64,000 nucleotides of DNA, from positions 45,022-109,021 of the forward strand of contig CAITIS010000011.1 of the NCBI GenBank assembly GCA_903892515.1, written 5' to 3'. Both the position numbers and the translations under genes were made by a program. Each line of letters begins with the position of its first letter. Position 1 is the first letter of the stretch. Below the pieces are notes generated by a model. That model worked only from the letters and a program-made list of their open reading frames with translations, was not told where the DNA came from and ran no database searches. Shown in pieces: positions 8,104-16,833 of this stretch. The DNA comes from an uncultured Planctomycetota bacterium. GTDB lineage: Bacteria; Planctomycetota; Phycisphaerae; SM23-33.

Positions 8104-8200
8104 TCAAACGGTTCCAAATCGTTCCGTTTGGTTCCGTTTCGTTCCGTTTGGTTCCGTTTGGTTCCGTTTGGTTCCCTTTGGTTCCGCTTCGTTCCCTGTG
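8104..8200 (+). repeat. 10-bp tandem repeat GTTCCGTTTG
   Basis: About ten head-to-tail copies of a 10-bp unit (GTTCCGTTTG and one- to two-base variants such as GTTCCCTTTG, GTTCCGCTTC and GTTCCAAATC) fill this stretch. The period equals about one helical turn, so the T-tracts are phased on one face of the helix. It lies about 120 bp upstream of the LarA-family promoter. It is not a CRISPR: there are no spacers. Confidence 0.85.
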
Positions 8201-8211
8201 GCCGCGTCCAA

Positions 8212-8238
8212 CATGGTCACGCGAACAGCGTGACCATG
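8212..8238. repeat. REP-like hairpin, CATGGTCACGC family
   Basis: CATGGTCACGC and its complement GCGTGACCATG form an 11-bp perfect stem with loop GAACA, followed by CCACCCGCCG. A copy identical in stem, loop and 3' flank occurs 22.8 kb away at 31010-31036, showing recent mobility or copying. Confidence 0.85.
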
Positions 8239-8317
8239 CCACCCGCCGCGGCCAAGGCGTTTCGGGCGTCCGCCGCCAGCTTGCCGCTGTTCGGGCGTCG
8301 GCGGGCGTGATATCCTC

Positions 8318-8347
8318 TTGCGCTTTATCGGCCTGATTTCTTACAAT
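8318..8347 (+). promoter_or_regulatory. promoter of the LarA-family gene
   Basis: TTGCGC at 8318-8323 and TACAAT at 8342-8347 are spaced 18 nt apart. The predicted start lies about 15 nt before the ATG 8369 ribosome site AAGGAG (8356-8361), giving a short normal leader. Confidence 0.55.
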
Positions 8348-8368
8348 GGGCCTTGAAGGAGTTCGTGC

Positions 8369-9640
8369 ATGATTGGCAACGGTTTGACCAGCGGCGTGTT
8401 GAGCGACGAGCAGGCAAAGCAGATCGTCTCCCAGGCGGTTTCGGCGATGGCGCCGGCGGGCAAGAAGATCCTCATCATCGTGCCCGACCACACGCGGACC
8501 TGCCCCATCCCCCTGCTGTCGCGCGCCCTGCAATCTGAGTTGCTGGCGGCCAAGGCCTCGCGCGTCGATTTCATCATCGCCCTGGGCACGCACCCGGCCA
8601 TGGAGCAAGCGCAGATCGAGACGCTCTTTGGCGTGGGCAAGGGCGGCTGGGAGAAGACCTTTGGCCCCAGCCAGGTCTTCAACCACGAATGGAAGAACAA
8701 GGATATGCTTGCGCCCATCGGCAAGCTCAGCAGCGACGAGGTCTGCCAGATCAGCGGCGGCCTGTTCAAGATGGACGTCGAGGTCACGATCAACCGTCGC
8801 ATCTTCGACTATGACCAGGTATTGGTGCTGGGCCCGGTATTCCCGCACGAAGTCGTGGGCTTTTCCGGCGGCAACAAGTACTTTTTCCCCGGCATCTGCG
8901 GCGAGGAGTTGCTGAACTTCTTCCACTGGCTCGGCGCGGTCATCACCAACCCGCGGATCATCGGCAACAAGTACACGCCGGTGCGGGCGACCATCGACCG
9001 GGCGGCGGCCATCCTGAAGATGCAGAAGTTCGCGCTGTGCCTGGTGGTCACGCACGAGGGGCTGGCGGGCATGTTCTTCGGCACGCCTGAAGAGGCCTGG
9101 AGCCCGGCGGCCGACCTGTCGTCCAAGGTGCATGTCGTGTGGGTGGATAGGCCGTATCAGTCCATCCTGGCCAAGGCGCCGAAGATGTACGACGACATAT
9201 GGACCGGCGGCAAGTGCATGTACAAGATGGAGCCCGTGGTGGCCGACGGCGGCGAGTTGATTATCTACGCTCCGCACATCACGGAGATCAGCTACGTTCA
9301 TGGGCACGTGCTCGACCAGATCGGCTACCACACGCGCGACTACTTCCTGAGCCAGTGGGAGAAATTCAAGCACTTTCCCTGGGGCGTGGTGGCGCACTCG
9401 ACGCACGTCCGCGGCATCGGCAAGATGGAAGATGGCCTGGAGAAGTGCCGCGTGAAGGTGACGCTGGCCACCGGCATCCCCGAGCGGCGATGCACGCAGG
9501 TCAACTTAGGCTATCGCGACCCGGCGAGCATCGACGTGAGCGAATGGGAAGGCCAGGAAAGCCAAGGCCGGCTGTACGTCGCCAAGGCCGGCGAGATGCT
9601 GTACAAGCTCAACAACGGCCCGGCGTGGCAGAGGGCGTGA
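8369..9640 (+). CDS. LarA-family (DUF2088) racemase-like protein
   Basis: The 423-residue protein belongs to the nickel-dependent lactate racemase (LarA) superfamily. Seen motifs are PDHTRTCPIP near residue 36 (the DxTRP-like nucleotide-cofactor site), ALGTHPAM, and PHEVVGFSGGNKYFFPG. The last carries the His and the Lys that in LarA bind the nickel-pincer cofactor, followed by FFHWLG. Family members racemise lactate, malate, gluconate or other 2-hydroxy acids, so the substrate cannot be read from sequence. No larB, larC or larE is in the window to make the cofactor. The start has a strong AAGGAG site 7 nt upstream and its own promoter. It is a single-gene unit. Confidence 0.85.
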   Translation: MIGNGLTSGVLSDEQAKQIVSQAVSAMAPAGKKILIIVPDHTRTCPIPLLSRALQSELLAAKASRVDFIIALGTHPAMEQAQIETLFGVGKGGWEKTFGPSQVFNHEWKNKDMLAPIGKLSSDEVCQISGGLFKMDVEVTINRRIFDYDQVLVLGPVFPHEVVGFSGGNKYFFPGICGEELLNFFHWLGAVITNPRIIGNKYTPVRATIDRAAAILKMQKFALCLVVTHEGLAGMFFGTPEEAWSPAADLSSKVHVVWVDRPYQSILAKAPKMYDDIWTGGKCMYKMEPVVADGGELIIYAPHITEISYVHGHVLDQIGYHTRDYFLSQWEKFKHFPWGVVAHSTHVRGIGKMEDGLEKCRVKVTLATGIPERRCTQVNLGYRDPASIDVSEWEGQESQGRLYVAKAGEMLYKLNNGPAWQRA

Positions 9641-9756
9641 TCCGATTGCGATGTGCGAGTTTCGAAGTTCGAATTGAAAGGCAAAGGACGCGGAGCTAGC
9701 GATGGCTGTTTGCCTCGTGCTCTTCGTGACCTTTGTGGTTCAAGAAGATGGAGAAC

Positions 9757-10605
9757 TCAGACCGGCTTGGACAACTTCGCCAGTTCCTCGGTGCCGATGC
9801 GTTTGACTTGGCCGACATCGCGGCCCAGGAACCGCGTGGCCAGCTTGCTGAATCGCTCGGGGTTGTCCGTCGAGTAGCACTGCAACTGGCCGGCGGCCCG
9901 CCCGGCCAGCAAGTCGTGTGATCGCAGGAATTCCTGCACTCGCCGCGCCACCGCCTCGCCGGGGTCGAGCAAGGCCGTGTCCGGCCCCATCAACTTGCCG
10001 ATGGCCAGCGAAAGGAGCGGATAGTGCGTGCAACCCAGGATGAGCACCGCCGGCCGCTTGCGCTGCAGTTCGTGCAGGTAATCCGTCAGGACATATGTAG
10101 TGATCGGGTCTTCCTGCGGCCGGCCCTCCTCGACGATGGGGACCAGCAGCGGCGCGGCCGCCGCCATGATTTCACTGCCGCCATTGAGCGCGTGCAAGGC
10201 CCGCTGATACGCGCCCGACGTGATGGTAGCCTCGGTGCCGATGACGCCGATGCCCCGCCCGGCCGCCAGTTCCACGGCCCGCTGAGCGGCCGGCTCGACC
10301 ACGCCGACAACCTCCACCGGCATGGCCTGCCGCAAACTGTCCATCGCCACAGCCGAGGCGGTATTGCACGCCACCACGATCAACTTGGGATTCTGCCGCA
10401 GCAGGAACGCGGCGTCCTCGTGAGCAAAGGCGCGAATGGTCTCGGGGCTCTTGATTCCGTACGGCACGCGGGCCGAGTCGCCCAGATAGACCACGTCCTC
10501 GCCCGGCATGAGCCGAAGGATCTGCCGGACGACCGTCAGGCCGCCCAGGCCGGAGTCGAACACGCCGATCGGCTGATCGGACGATAGTCGTTGCAGGTCA
10601 ATCAT
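9757..10605 (-). CDS. murI: glutamate racemase
   Basis: It interconverts L- and D-glutamate for peptidoglycan, in the cytoplasm. The 282-residue length is normal. The first catalytic Cys is in VVACNTASA, the second in LGCTHYPLL. The substrate loop is FDSGLGGLTVV, with LGDSARVPYG following. The start chosen, ATG 10605, gives MIDLQRLSSDQPIGVFDSG. No ribosome site precedes it, but TATACT lies on the minus strand at 10613-10618, only 7 nt before the ATG, so the message may be leaderless. Its presence implies D-Glu and therefore peptidoglycan, matching modern views of planctomycete walls. Confidence 0.95.
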   Translation of the reverse strand: MIDLQRLSSDQPIGVFDSGLGGLTVVRQILRLMPGEDVVYLGDSARVPYGIKSPETIRAFAHEDAAFLLRQNPKLIVVACNTASAVAMDSLRQAMPVEVVGVVEPAAQRAVELAAGRGIGVIGTEATITSGAYQRALHALNGGSEIMAAAAPLLVPIVEEGRPQEDPITTYVLTDYLHELQRKRPAVLILGCTHYPLLSLAIGKLMGPDTALLDPGEAVARRVQEFLRSHDLLAGRAAGQLQCYSTDNPERFSKLATRFLGRDVGQVKRIGTEELAKLSKPV

Positions 10606-10713
10606 GCTGCTGAGTATACCGAGATGGCCCTGACCTGCCATAGCGATGCTGGAGATGCTCGCCGACGGCCGGGAGTGGACCGCGCGACGAAACGGGGATT
10701 GGCCATGAAATCC

Positions 10714-10803
10714 CACAGTCGAGGCCGGCTGTGCTACGCAGAAAAGACCACAGCCGAGGGCGGCTGTGCCACGCGGAAACGACCACAGCCGGGGGCGGCT
10801 GTG
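10714..10803. repeat. three-hairpin REP cluster, CACAGCCG family
   Basis: Three hairpins follow one another: CACAGTCG/CGGCTGTG (10714-10733, one mismatch), CACAGCCG/CGGCTGTG (10749-10768) and CACAGCCG/CGGCTGTG with a GGGG loop (10784-10803). They are separated by near-identical CTACGCAGAAAAGAC or CACGCGGAAACGAC spacers. The cluster fills the gap between murI and the end of the folK-to-PHP operon. Confidence 0.8.
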
Positions 10804-10833
10804 CCACGGGGTCAGAGAACCATGAAACCAACT

Positions 10834-11682
10834 CTAGCACGTCGAACAGCCGATCCGGGCCAGCAGCGTTTCGACGGCCTTTATTGGCACGCGCGGAAAG
10901 CCGATGGGTACGTCGTCCTTGTTCAGGCCGTGGAAATCAGACCCGCCCGAGACCAGCATGCCCAGCTGCTTGGCCAGGTCCAGAAACGTCCGCGTCTGCT
11001 GAATGCTGTGCAGATTGTGGTAGACCTCGATGCCGTCGAAACCTTGGTGCCGCAGGTGGCGAATCGCCGTTTCGAGCGCGGAGCGGTTGTCCCATTCCAG
11101 CGTAACGGGATGGGCGACGATGGCCACGCCGCCGGCGTCGTGAATGGCCTGGGCCGCCTGGGCCGGCGAGAGCCGTTCCTTGTCGACATACGCGGCCTTG
11201 CCCTTGGCCAGGAAGCGGTCGAAGGCGGCCCTGACGTCGGGCACAAGCCCCTTGGCCTGGAGCAGCTTGGCCATGTGCAGCCGCCCTACCACCGCCCCGC
11301 CCGCCATGGCCAGCAGCTCGTCCATGTCAATCTTGAGCCCCAGGGCCTGGAGCTTGGCGATCATCTTGGGGTTGCGCTGGGCGCGGGCGCCGAGAAGTTC
11401 TTCCAGTGCCTTGGCCAGGCCAGGACTATGGATGCCCACGCCCAGCCCCAGCACGTGCAGCATGCCGTGCGCGACGTTGGCGGAGATCTCGACGCCGGGG
11501 ACAAACCGCACCGCCAAAGCTTCAGCCGCCCGCGCCGCCTCGGTCAGGCCGGCGATGGTGTCGTGATCGGTCAGTGCCATCGCGGCCAGCCGTCGCCGTT
11601 CGGCCAGCACGATCAGTTCGCTCGGCGGATATGTGCCGTCGGACGCGGTGGAGTGACAATGAAGATCGACGAAGTTTCGCAT
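10834..11682 (-). CDS. PHP-domain phosphoesterase (YciV/TrpH-like)
   Basis: The PHP domain is complete: VDLHCHSTASDGTYPP (metal-binding HxH), LTDHDTIAGL (Asp-His-Asp), PGVEISA (Glu), VAHP near residue 180 and a terminal GSDFHG. Members of this COG are 3',5'-nucleotide bisphosphatases or 5'-3' exoribonucleases acting on small RNAs (RNase AM/YciV). Length 282 residues is typical. It is the last gene of the minus-strand operon that starts at folK, 33 nt after the TPR gene. The exact substrate is not fixed by sequence. Confidence 0.87.
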   Translation of the reverse strand: MRNFVDLHCHSTASDGTYPPSELIVLAERRRLAAMALTDHDTIAGLTEAARAAEALAVRFVPGVEISANVAHGMLHVLGLGVGIHSPGLAKALEELLGARAQRNPKMIAKLQALGLKIDMDELLAMAGGAVVGRLHMAKLLQAKGLVPDVRAAFDRFLAKGKAAYVDKERLSPAQAAQAIHDAGGVAIVAHPVTLEWDNRSALETAIRHLRHQGFDGIEVYHNLHSIQQTRTFLDLAKQLGMLVSGGSDFHGLNKDDVPIGFPRVPIKAVETLLARIGCSTC

Positions 11683-11715
11683 GCGATGAGAACGGGCTCC
11701 GCACCCGTGGCGGTC

Positions 11716-14046
11716 TTACTTGCTTTCCGGCGCGAACGCCGCCGCCATGGCCGAGACGAAGGGGTCGGCGTCCTGGAGGAGTTGCTTGACGAGCTTGTCG
11801 GCCAAGCCCGATGGGCTTCCCGCCAGCAGGTTGATCGCCTCCAGCCGCACGAGCGGCGAAGGGTCCTCAAGGGTCGGCTTGATCATGTCCGTCATCCGAC
11901 TGTCGGGTTCAACCCAGTTCAGCGACGAGAGCATCTCCGCTCGCACCGCTGGCTGCGGCGACGCCAGTGCTGCCCGGAGCATGCTCAGCAGCACCAGCTT
12001 GGTCATCCCTGCCGGCAGCGGAGGTTGGGTCTTGTCCTGCTCTGCCAGCCGGGCGTACGTCAGCAGGCTGCCGATCTGTCGGGCCGCACGCATCTGCTCG
12101 GCCGGCTGTCCCTGCTGCAAATCGCGGACAACATACCCAAGGGCTTCCTGCACGACCTCAGGGCTGGCCTTGGAATCGACGAACGGCAGCCGGCGGATCG
12201 AAGCACTGGCGGCCTGCAACATCGGCGAAGCCGAGATCACCTTCTCGCCCTGTGTCAGCGGGTCGGCCAGCGCCGACACCGTCAGACGCACCTCTGTCAG
12301 CGGGCTCCGCTCCAGCAGCCGCTCGGCCGCACCGACGTCTATGCGGACCGTCTCGGAAACCGATTGCCCCTTCTCCAGCACAAGCGGCGCCGGCAGGGGC
12401 AGCACCACCAGGTTGGGCCAATCGCCCTTGGCCTGCGGCGAGTCCGCCTTCACCGACAGCAGCAGCGTGGGCATAATCAGGCCGCGAGCACCCAGCGAAA
12501 TCGGGTACTCCGAAACATTCTTGAGTTCGACGGTGACCTCGATCGGCTCGCCCACGGGCAGTTCGGCCGGGGCGACGATCCGCATCTGCAGGAACTTGTC
12601 CGGCGCGCGGGCCATCTCAAAGAGATACTCCGGCACGGCCTGGGCCAGCGTGGAAAACTCCTTGGCGTTGGCGGGCGCGGCCAGCTCGACTTTCTCTGCA
12701 TCGGCCAGCGTCTTGACGGCCCGCCAGCCCGGGCCGGTGCGCGACGTCGGGGCCTGCTGCAAGACCTTCTGCACCTCGGCCGTTTCGTTCAGTTCGACGA
12801 GCTTGCTCGCCAATTCGGCTGCGGCCACTGCGTCGGTGGCAGCCACAGCGGCCAGGACTTTCCTGCCTTCATCGACATCGCCAGCGTTCAGCAGGCACGC
12901 GCCGAAGACAAGCTGCACATATGGATCATCGGGCGCCAGCCGCTGCGCCTGGCGAGCTTGCAGGAGCGCGTCGCCGGGCTTGTGCTGGTACTTCAGGTCA
13001 AACCAGGCCAACTCCGCCAGTTCGCCGGCCGACTTATCCTTCGTGGGCGGAAGAACCTGGCGATAGACCGCCCCCATGGCCGTGATCTCCACCTCGGCAC
13101 GGTCCTGCTGACCGACCCGACGGCAAGCTTCGACGAGCAACGCCCGCAAGGCCAGATCCGTTGGCGAGGCCCTGATCTCGGGTGCGAGCGTCTCGATGGC
13201 CTGCTGATCCTTGCCGCTGTCCAGCAAGGCGTTGATGTAGTCGATGTAGAAGCGAGTCCTCATCTCCGGCGGCACCGGTCGTTGGTGAATGAGCGCTTGG
13301 CACAGTTCGAAGAACTTCCCGGCCTCATCGTACAGGCCTTGCCGCTGCAGTTGCTCGGCCATCGACCAGCAACTCTGGAAGTCGCGAGGGTTGGCCTCGA
13401 AGCCCGTCCTGGCCATCTCGAACGCCGCCGTGGGCGACGTGGAGTTGCTCAATTCCATCTTCATCTGGAGGGCTTCGCTTTGATGGGCGTCCAGTTCAAT
13501 CGCCTTGTCGCACGCCTGCATGGCCTTCTCGCGGCTGCCTTGGTTGAGATATATCTGCGCCAGCTGAAGCTGCGCGGCGGCATGCACGCCCGGCGGCGCG
13601 TTCTGCTTGAGCACCGCCTCCAGAAACTCGATCCTCTGGCTGGCAGTGTCGGTGAGCTTCTGCGTCAGGTACATCCAGCGCAGGAAAACCGCGCAATCCA
13701 ACGGCCGGGCCTTGAGATACTGGGCCGCCGCCACCGATGCGGCCTTGATGTCCCCGGCGCTCTCGTAGAACTCCATCAAGTCGCGGTTGATCTGAGGCGC
13801 GTCAGGGTCGAGTTGGTGGGCCAGTTCCAACAGCACCTTTATCCGGGCGGCGCGAGCGAGAACCTTGCCCTCGCGCAGATGCCCCAGCGAACGGGCCTGG
13901 TGGTGCAGGGCCGCCGCCACGAGTTTGGCCTGGGGGCCCAGGGAATCCTGGGCGGAGGGACTGGACGTGGCGGGCTGGCTTGTCGCCTGGCCCCACGCGG
14001 CCGAGCAGCACAAGGCCAGGATAGCCATCATTACTTTGCCGAGCAT
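11716..14046 (-). CDS. exported TPR and HEAT-like repeat protein
   Basis: The 776-residue protein has a signal peptide (MLGKVMMAILALCCSAAWGQ) and then the Ser/Thr/Pro-rich linker ATSQPATSSPS. About residues 60-420 are TPR-like helical pairs (KAMQACDKAIELDAHQ, GDALLQARQAQRLAPDDP). A beta-rich part follows at 480-600 (PVGEPIEVTVELKNVSEYPISLG). The C-terminal 130 residues are HEAT-like (EMLSSLNWVEPDSRMTDMIKPTLEDPSPLVRLEAINLLAGSP). The start at 14046 is set by GGGAGGT 7 nt upstream. It is probably a periplasmic scaffold. It lies 58 nt behind the small membrane protein in the folK operon. No enzymatic function is visible. Confidence 0.82.
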   Translation of the reverse strand: MLGKVMMAILALCCSAAWGQATSQPATSSPSAQDSLGPQAKLVAAALHHQARSLGHLREGKVLARAARIKVLLELAHQLDPDAPQINRDLMEFYESAGDIKAASVAAAQYLKARPLDCAVFLRWMYLTQKLTDTASQRIEFLEAVLKQNAPPGVHAAAQLQLAQIYLNQGSREKAMQACDKAIELDAHQSEALQMKMELSNSTSPTAAFEMARTGFEANPRDFQSCWSMAEQLQRQGLYDEAGKFFELCQALIHQRPVPPEMRTRFYIDYINALLDSGKDQQAIETLAPEIRASPTDLALRALLVEACRRVGQQDRAEVEITAMGAVYRQVLPPTKDKSAGELAELAWFDLKYQHKPGDALLQARQAQRLAPDDPYVQLVFGACLLNAGDVDEGRKVLAAVAATDAVAAAELASKLVELNETAEVQKVLQQAPTSRTGPGWRAVKTLADAEKVELAAPANAKEFSTLAQAVPEYLFEMARAPDKFLQMRIVAPAELPVGEPIEVTVELKNVSEYPISLGARGLIMPTLLLSVKADSPQAKGDWPNLVVLPLPAPLVLEKGQSVSETVRIDVGAAERLLERSPLTEVRLTVSALADPLTQGEKVISASPMLQAASASIRRLPFVDSKASPEVVQEALGYVVRDLQQGQPAEQMRAARQIGSLLTYARLAEQDKTQPPLPAGMTKLVLLSMLRAALASPQPAVRAEMLSSLNWVEPDSRMTDMIKPTLEDPSPLVRLEAINLLAGSPSGLADKLVKQLLQDADPFVSAMAAAFAPESK

Positions 14047-14104
14047 CAACGACCTCCCGCGCTGCCCACATAATAGAAGTCGCGGCCAAGAGATGCAGCG
14101 CCGA

Positions 14105-14389
14105 CTAGGGCCTCTCCAGCAGAAAGGCCGTGGCGGCGGCAACACCTGTGAGTGTCACCGCCGCCAAGGAAATCCAATCCACGGATCGCTCAATGGCCGG
14201 AAACGTTCTGACCAGCCCGCGAGCAGCCCGCCATGCCAGCCACTGTCCAGCGGCAAGGCACAGCAATCCCAGCAGCAGCGCCGCTGGGCGGACCGGCCGA
14301 AATATCGGCCCGAACCTGACCGCGCCGAGCCCTTGCCACAGCAAGGCCACCGCAGCGACGGCGGCCAGAATGGCTACGGCCCGCCTCAC
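14105..14389 (-). CDS. small three-helix membrane protein
   Basis: The 94-residue protein has hydrophobic segments at about 5-20, 36-52 and 72-90, separated by Arg-rich turns. It starts at GTG 14389, overlapping the stop of the HtrA-like gene by 4 nt (GTGA), which implies translational coupling. I do not recognise a family. It may anchor or partner the neighbouring PDZ protein. Confidence 0.65.
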   Translation of the reverse strand: MRRAVAILAAVAAVALLWQGLGAVRFGPIFRPVRPAALLLGLLCLAAGQWLAWRAARGLVRTFPAIERSVDWISLAAVTLTGVAAATAFLLERP

Positions 14390-15750
14390 GGCCTGATGAC
14401 CACGATCTCCGGCTTGTCGCCCCGGATGACCTGGAACTTCAGGTCGTTCTTGCCCGCGGCCTTGATCAGGTTCTCGATATCGGCGGCGTTGGTCACCGGC
14501 TTGTCGTTAAGTTGCGTGACAAGATCGCCGGCCTTGAGCCCGGCCTTGGCGGATGGGCTGCCTTGGGCCGCCACCAGCACCAGCACGCCCTGGGTCTCCA
14601 TGGGCATCGTCCGGCCCGAGCCGTACCGGTCAAACAGCGTCAACTCGCGCACGGCAAGCCCGAGCTTCTGATTGTAGTATCGCTTGGCCTCGGTGGCGGG
14701 GAACGGCTCTAAGGTCAGGGAAATGTCCTTGGCGGCCTTGTCGCGGAAGATGGTGAACGTGACCTTATCGCCGGGCTTGAACTGCCAGAGCTTCTGAATA
14801 AAGGCCGCTTCAGTCAGTTCGGGCGTGGACAACATCTCGACGGGCTTGCCATTGACGGCAATGATCGGGTCGCCCTGCTTCAGACCGGCCTTCTCGCCGA
14901 CGCCGCCGGGCAGCAACTGCCCGACCATCACCGCGCCCTTGCCGGCCAGCCCCAGCACGTCGGCTTCCGTCGGAGGCGGGCTCTTGAGCTGGAAGACGCC
15001 CAGCCAGGGAAGCTTGCGCATGTTGCCCTTGGTGGGCAGCGGGTTCAACTGGCTGGCAAACTCGCTCATGGGCGTGAAGAATCGCGTGCTCTGCGTGCCG
15101 GTCAGGCCCACGTCGGCCTGCCCCTCGTTCGTGCGCAACCGGTACTCCATCACCAACTGCTGGGCGATCAGGCCAATAACTTTGCCCTCGGAGTTGAAAA
15201 CCGGGCTCGAGACGATACAGAGATCGCCGCCCGTTACCATGCAGATGCGGCCTGGGGTGCGCAGGCCCGCGGAAATTTTGGCCGCGCCCAGGTACGGCGA
15301 GCTGCCCATCTGGACGCCCAGCAGGCCCACGGAATACACATCCTGGCCGACCTCCAGCACCGGGGCCAAGTCCAGCTTGGCGGCCTTGAAGCCGTGCTTC
15401 TCAGCGGCCTGGATAAAGCCCAGCCCCTGCTCGGGGTCCACACCGATAAAATCGGCCTTGATCGACGTGCCGCTGGTGCCCGGAGACGTCAGCGTAAAGT
15501 CCTTGAGTTCCTCGGCGGGAACGCCGCTGGGCACGTCAAAGGTGATGAATATGCCCTTGGCCTCGTCGACGCAGATGGCCTGGCCGCCGCGTTTCTGGCT
15601 GCCCACAATGTCGTTGGCGTACGTGAACTCCAGCCGGGCCAGTGACTGGGAAACGTCGGTGAAGAGCTGGGCCGGCGACTCAGCAGCCTTGGCCACCAAT
15701 GTCAAGCCCGATACCGCCAACGCCGCCACCAGCAGGATCCTTTTGAGCAT
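14386..15750 (-). CDS. HtrA-like protein with two PDZ domains and no catalytic triad
   Basis: A signal peptide (residues 1-22) precedes a trypsin-fold-like region (30-220) and two PDZ domains (about 245-345, WLGVFQ...GGVGEKAGLKQGDPIIAVNGKPV; and about 355-450, LVLVAAQGSPSAKAGLKAGDLVTQLNDKPV). The protease residues are missing. The place of the catalytic Ser (GNSGG in HtrA) reads CIVSSPVFNSEGKVIG. The Asp position (DLAVLK) reads GLGFIQ. The His position (NHVV) reads TFDVPSG. It should bind exported peptides or proteins without cutting them. AAAGGAA supports ATG 15750. It lies 16 nt after lgt, so it could serve lipoprotein or envelope quality control, which is inference from context. Confidence 0.85.
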   Translation of the reverse strand: MLKRILLVAALAVSGLTLVAKAAESPAQLFTDVSQSLARLEFTYANDIVGSQKRGGQAICVDEAKGIFITFDVPSGVPAEELKDFTLTSPGTSGTSIKADFIGVDPEQGLGFIQAAEKHGFKAAKLDLAPVLEVGQDVYSVGLLGVQMGSSPYLGAAKISAGLRTPGRICMVTGGDLCIVSSPVFNSEGKVIGLIAQQLVMEYRLRTNEGQADVGLTGTQSTRFFTPMSEFASQLNPLPTKGNMRKLPWLGVFQLKSPPPTEADVLGLAGKGAVMVGQLLPGGVGEKAGLKQGDPIIAVNGKPVEMLSTPELTEAAFIQKLWQFKPGDKVTFTIFRDKAAKDISLTLEPFPATEAKRYYNQKLGLAVRELTLFDRYGSGRTMPMETQGVLVLVAAQGSPSAKAGLKAGDLVTQLNDKPVTNAADIENLIKAAGKNDLKFQVIRGDKPEIVVIRP

Positions 15751-15766
15751 CGAAGCGTTCCTTTCT

Positions 15767-16816
15767 CTATTGGGTCGCTACCCTGTTCTTCGGATGTTTT
15801 GTCGCCTGCCTTTGGAGAACAAATGCGCCGCAACTGGCCGGCAGCTTGTGCAAGCCCAGCCAGATCGCCACCCCAACGGCCACCATTATCATGGAAGAAT
15901 ACTGATTATGCGTCAGTTTCAAAGCCAGAAGATCGTGAAGATTGTCCCCGCGAATCATCTCCATCAGAAACCGCAGCGGCGGGTACAGGATCAGCATCAA
16001 CGCGAACACCTGCCCCTCCCGCAGCCGGAGGCGAGAATACACCAGCAGAATGCCCGCAATCAGCGCCGCCCCGGCCATCTCCAGCAACTGTGAGGGCAAA
16101 AGCGGCAGGCTGCGCAGATGAGTTGCCTGCTCGGCTTCCTGCGGGGTCAGCGACCTGGGATTCTTCAGCGACGCGGCCCCGATGGGCCCGGTGGTAAGCC
16201 AGGCCGGCACGTCGGCAGGAACGCTGATCCGCCCGGAGCTGAACTCGTGAGAGTAGGCCGGGGAGATGTTGGCAGCGCCGAAAATATTGGGCGAAGAGCC
16301 CAGTTTCAGCAGCGGTTGGCTGGCGTAGGGAAAGCTCATGGCCAGCGGAAAGCCCTGCTTTGCCTCGCCGCCGTAGCAGCAGCCATTCAGGAAGCAGCCC
16401 ATCCGGCCAAAGGCCAGCCCGATCATCAGCGAAGGAGCGATGATGTCCAGGTATCGCCGCGCCGGCAGGCGCTTGATGCCCAGGTAGGTCACCACCGCCA
16501 GCACCGCCAGCAGCACGCCGCCGTAGTAGATCAGCCCGCCGGAGGTGATGTTGAAGATTTCCCAGAAGCTGTTCCCCGGCCCGGAAAACTGGGTGTCCCA
16601 GCGCTCGATCACGTACGCAATTCGAGCGCCAGCCACGCCGGCGCCAAGCGCCAGAAGCCCCAGCGTCGTCACAGTATCGGCGTTCTCGCCGAATCGGCGC
16701 GCCCGATGCCGGGCCAGAAAGATGCCGATGAGAAAGCCCAGCACCAGCATCAGGCCATAGCCATAGATTCGGATCGGCAGGAAGGATTGCCCGAAGTCGA
16801 TGATGATCTGTCTCAT
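15767..16816 (-). CDS. lgt: prolipoprotein diacylglyceryl transferase
   Basis: Lgt moves diacylglycerol from phosphatidylglycerol to the lipobox Cys of prolipoproteins in the inner membrane. The protein is polytopic (about seven helices). It shows GGLIYYGGVLLAVL near 95, the signature-like GRMGCFLNGCCYGG near 140, and FLMEMIRGDN near 290. The length of 349 residues includes an insertion of about 80 residues between these blocks, longer than E. coli Lgt. ATG 16816 begins the normal N-terminus; upstream sequence in frame is antisense shadow. It lies 17 nt after panD in the same operon. Confidence 0.93.
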   Translation of the reverse strand: MRQIIIDFGQSFLPIRIYGYGLMLVLGFLIGIFLARHRARRFGENADTVTTLGLLALGAGVAGARIAYVIERWDTQFSGPGNSFWEIFNITSGGLIYYGGVLLAVLAVVTYLGIKRLPARRYLDIIAPSLMIGLAFGRMGCFLNGCCYGGEAKQGFPLAMSFPYASQPLLKLGSSPNIFGAANISPAYSHEFSSGRISVPADVPAWLTTGPIGAASLKNPRSLTPQEAEQATHLRSLPLLPSQLLEMAGAALIAGILLVYSRLRLREGQVFALMLILYPPLRFLMEMIRGDNLHDLLALKLTHNQYSSMIMVAVGVAIWLGLHKLPASCGAFVLQRQATKHPKNRVATQ

Positions 16817-16833
16817 AAGCGGCCGTTCTGACC

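Noticed and set aside
8104..8200. Possible CRISPR array
   Set aside because: Units are only 10 bp and directly adjacent, with no spacers and no cas genes nearby.
8072..9406. A minus-strand open frame of 444 codons that reads through the 10-bp repeat
   Set aside because: It is antisense to the LarA-family gene with its strong motifs, and its N-terminus has no start signal.
10591..14073. A plus-strand open frame of 1160 codons
   Set aside because: It lies antisense to the PHP and TPR genes, which have signal peptide, ribosome sites and recognisable repeats. The long frame is a by-product of GC-rich codon use.
14386..15750. Active DegP/HtrA protease
   Set aside because: None of the three catalytic residues is at its expected place, so it is annotated as a non-catalytic relative.
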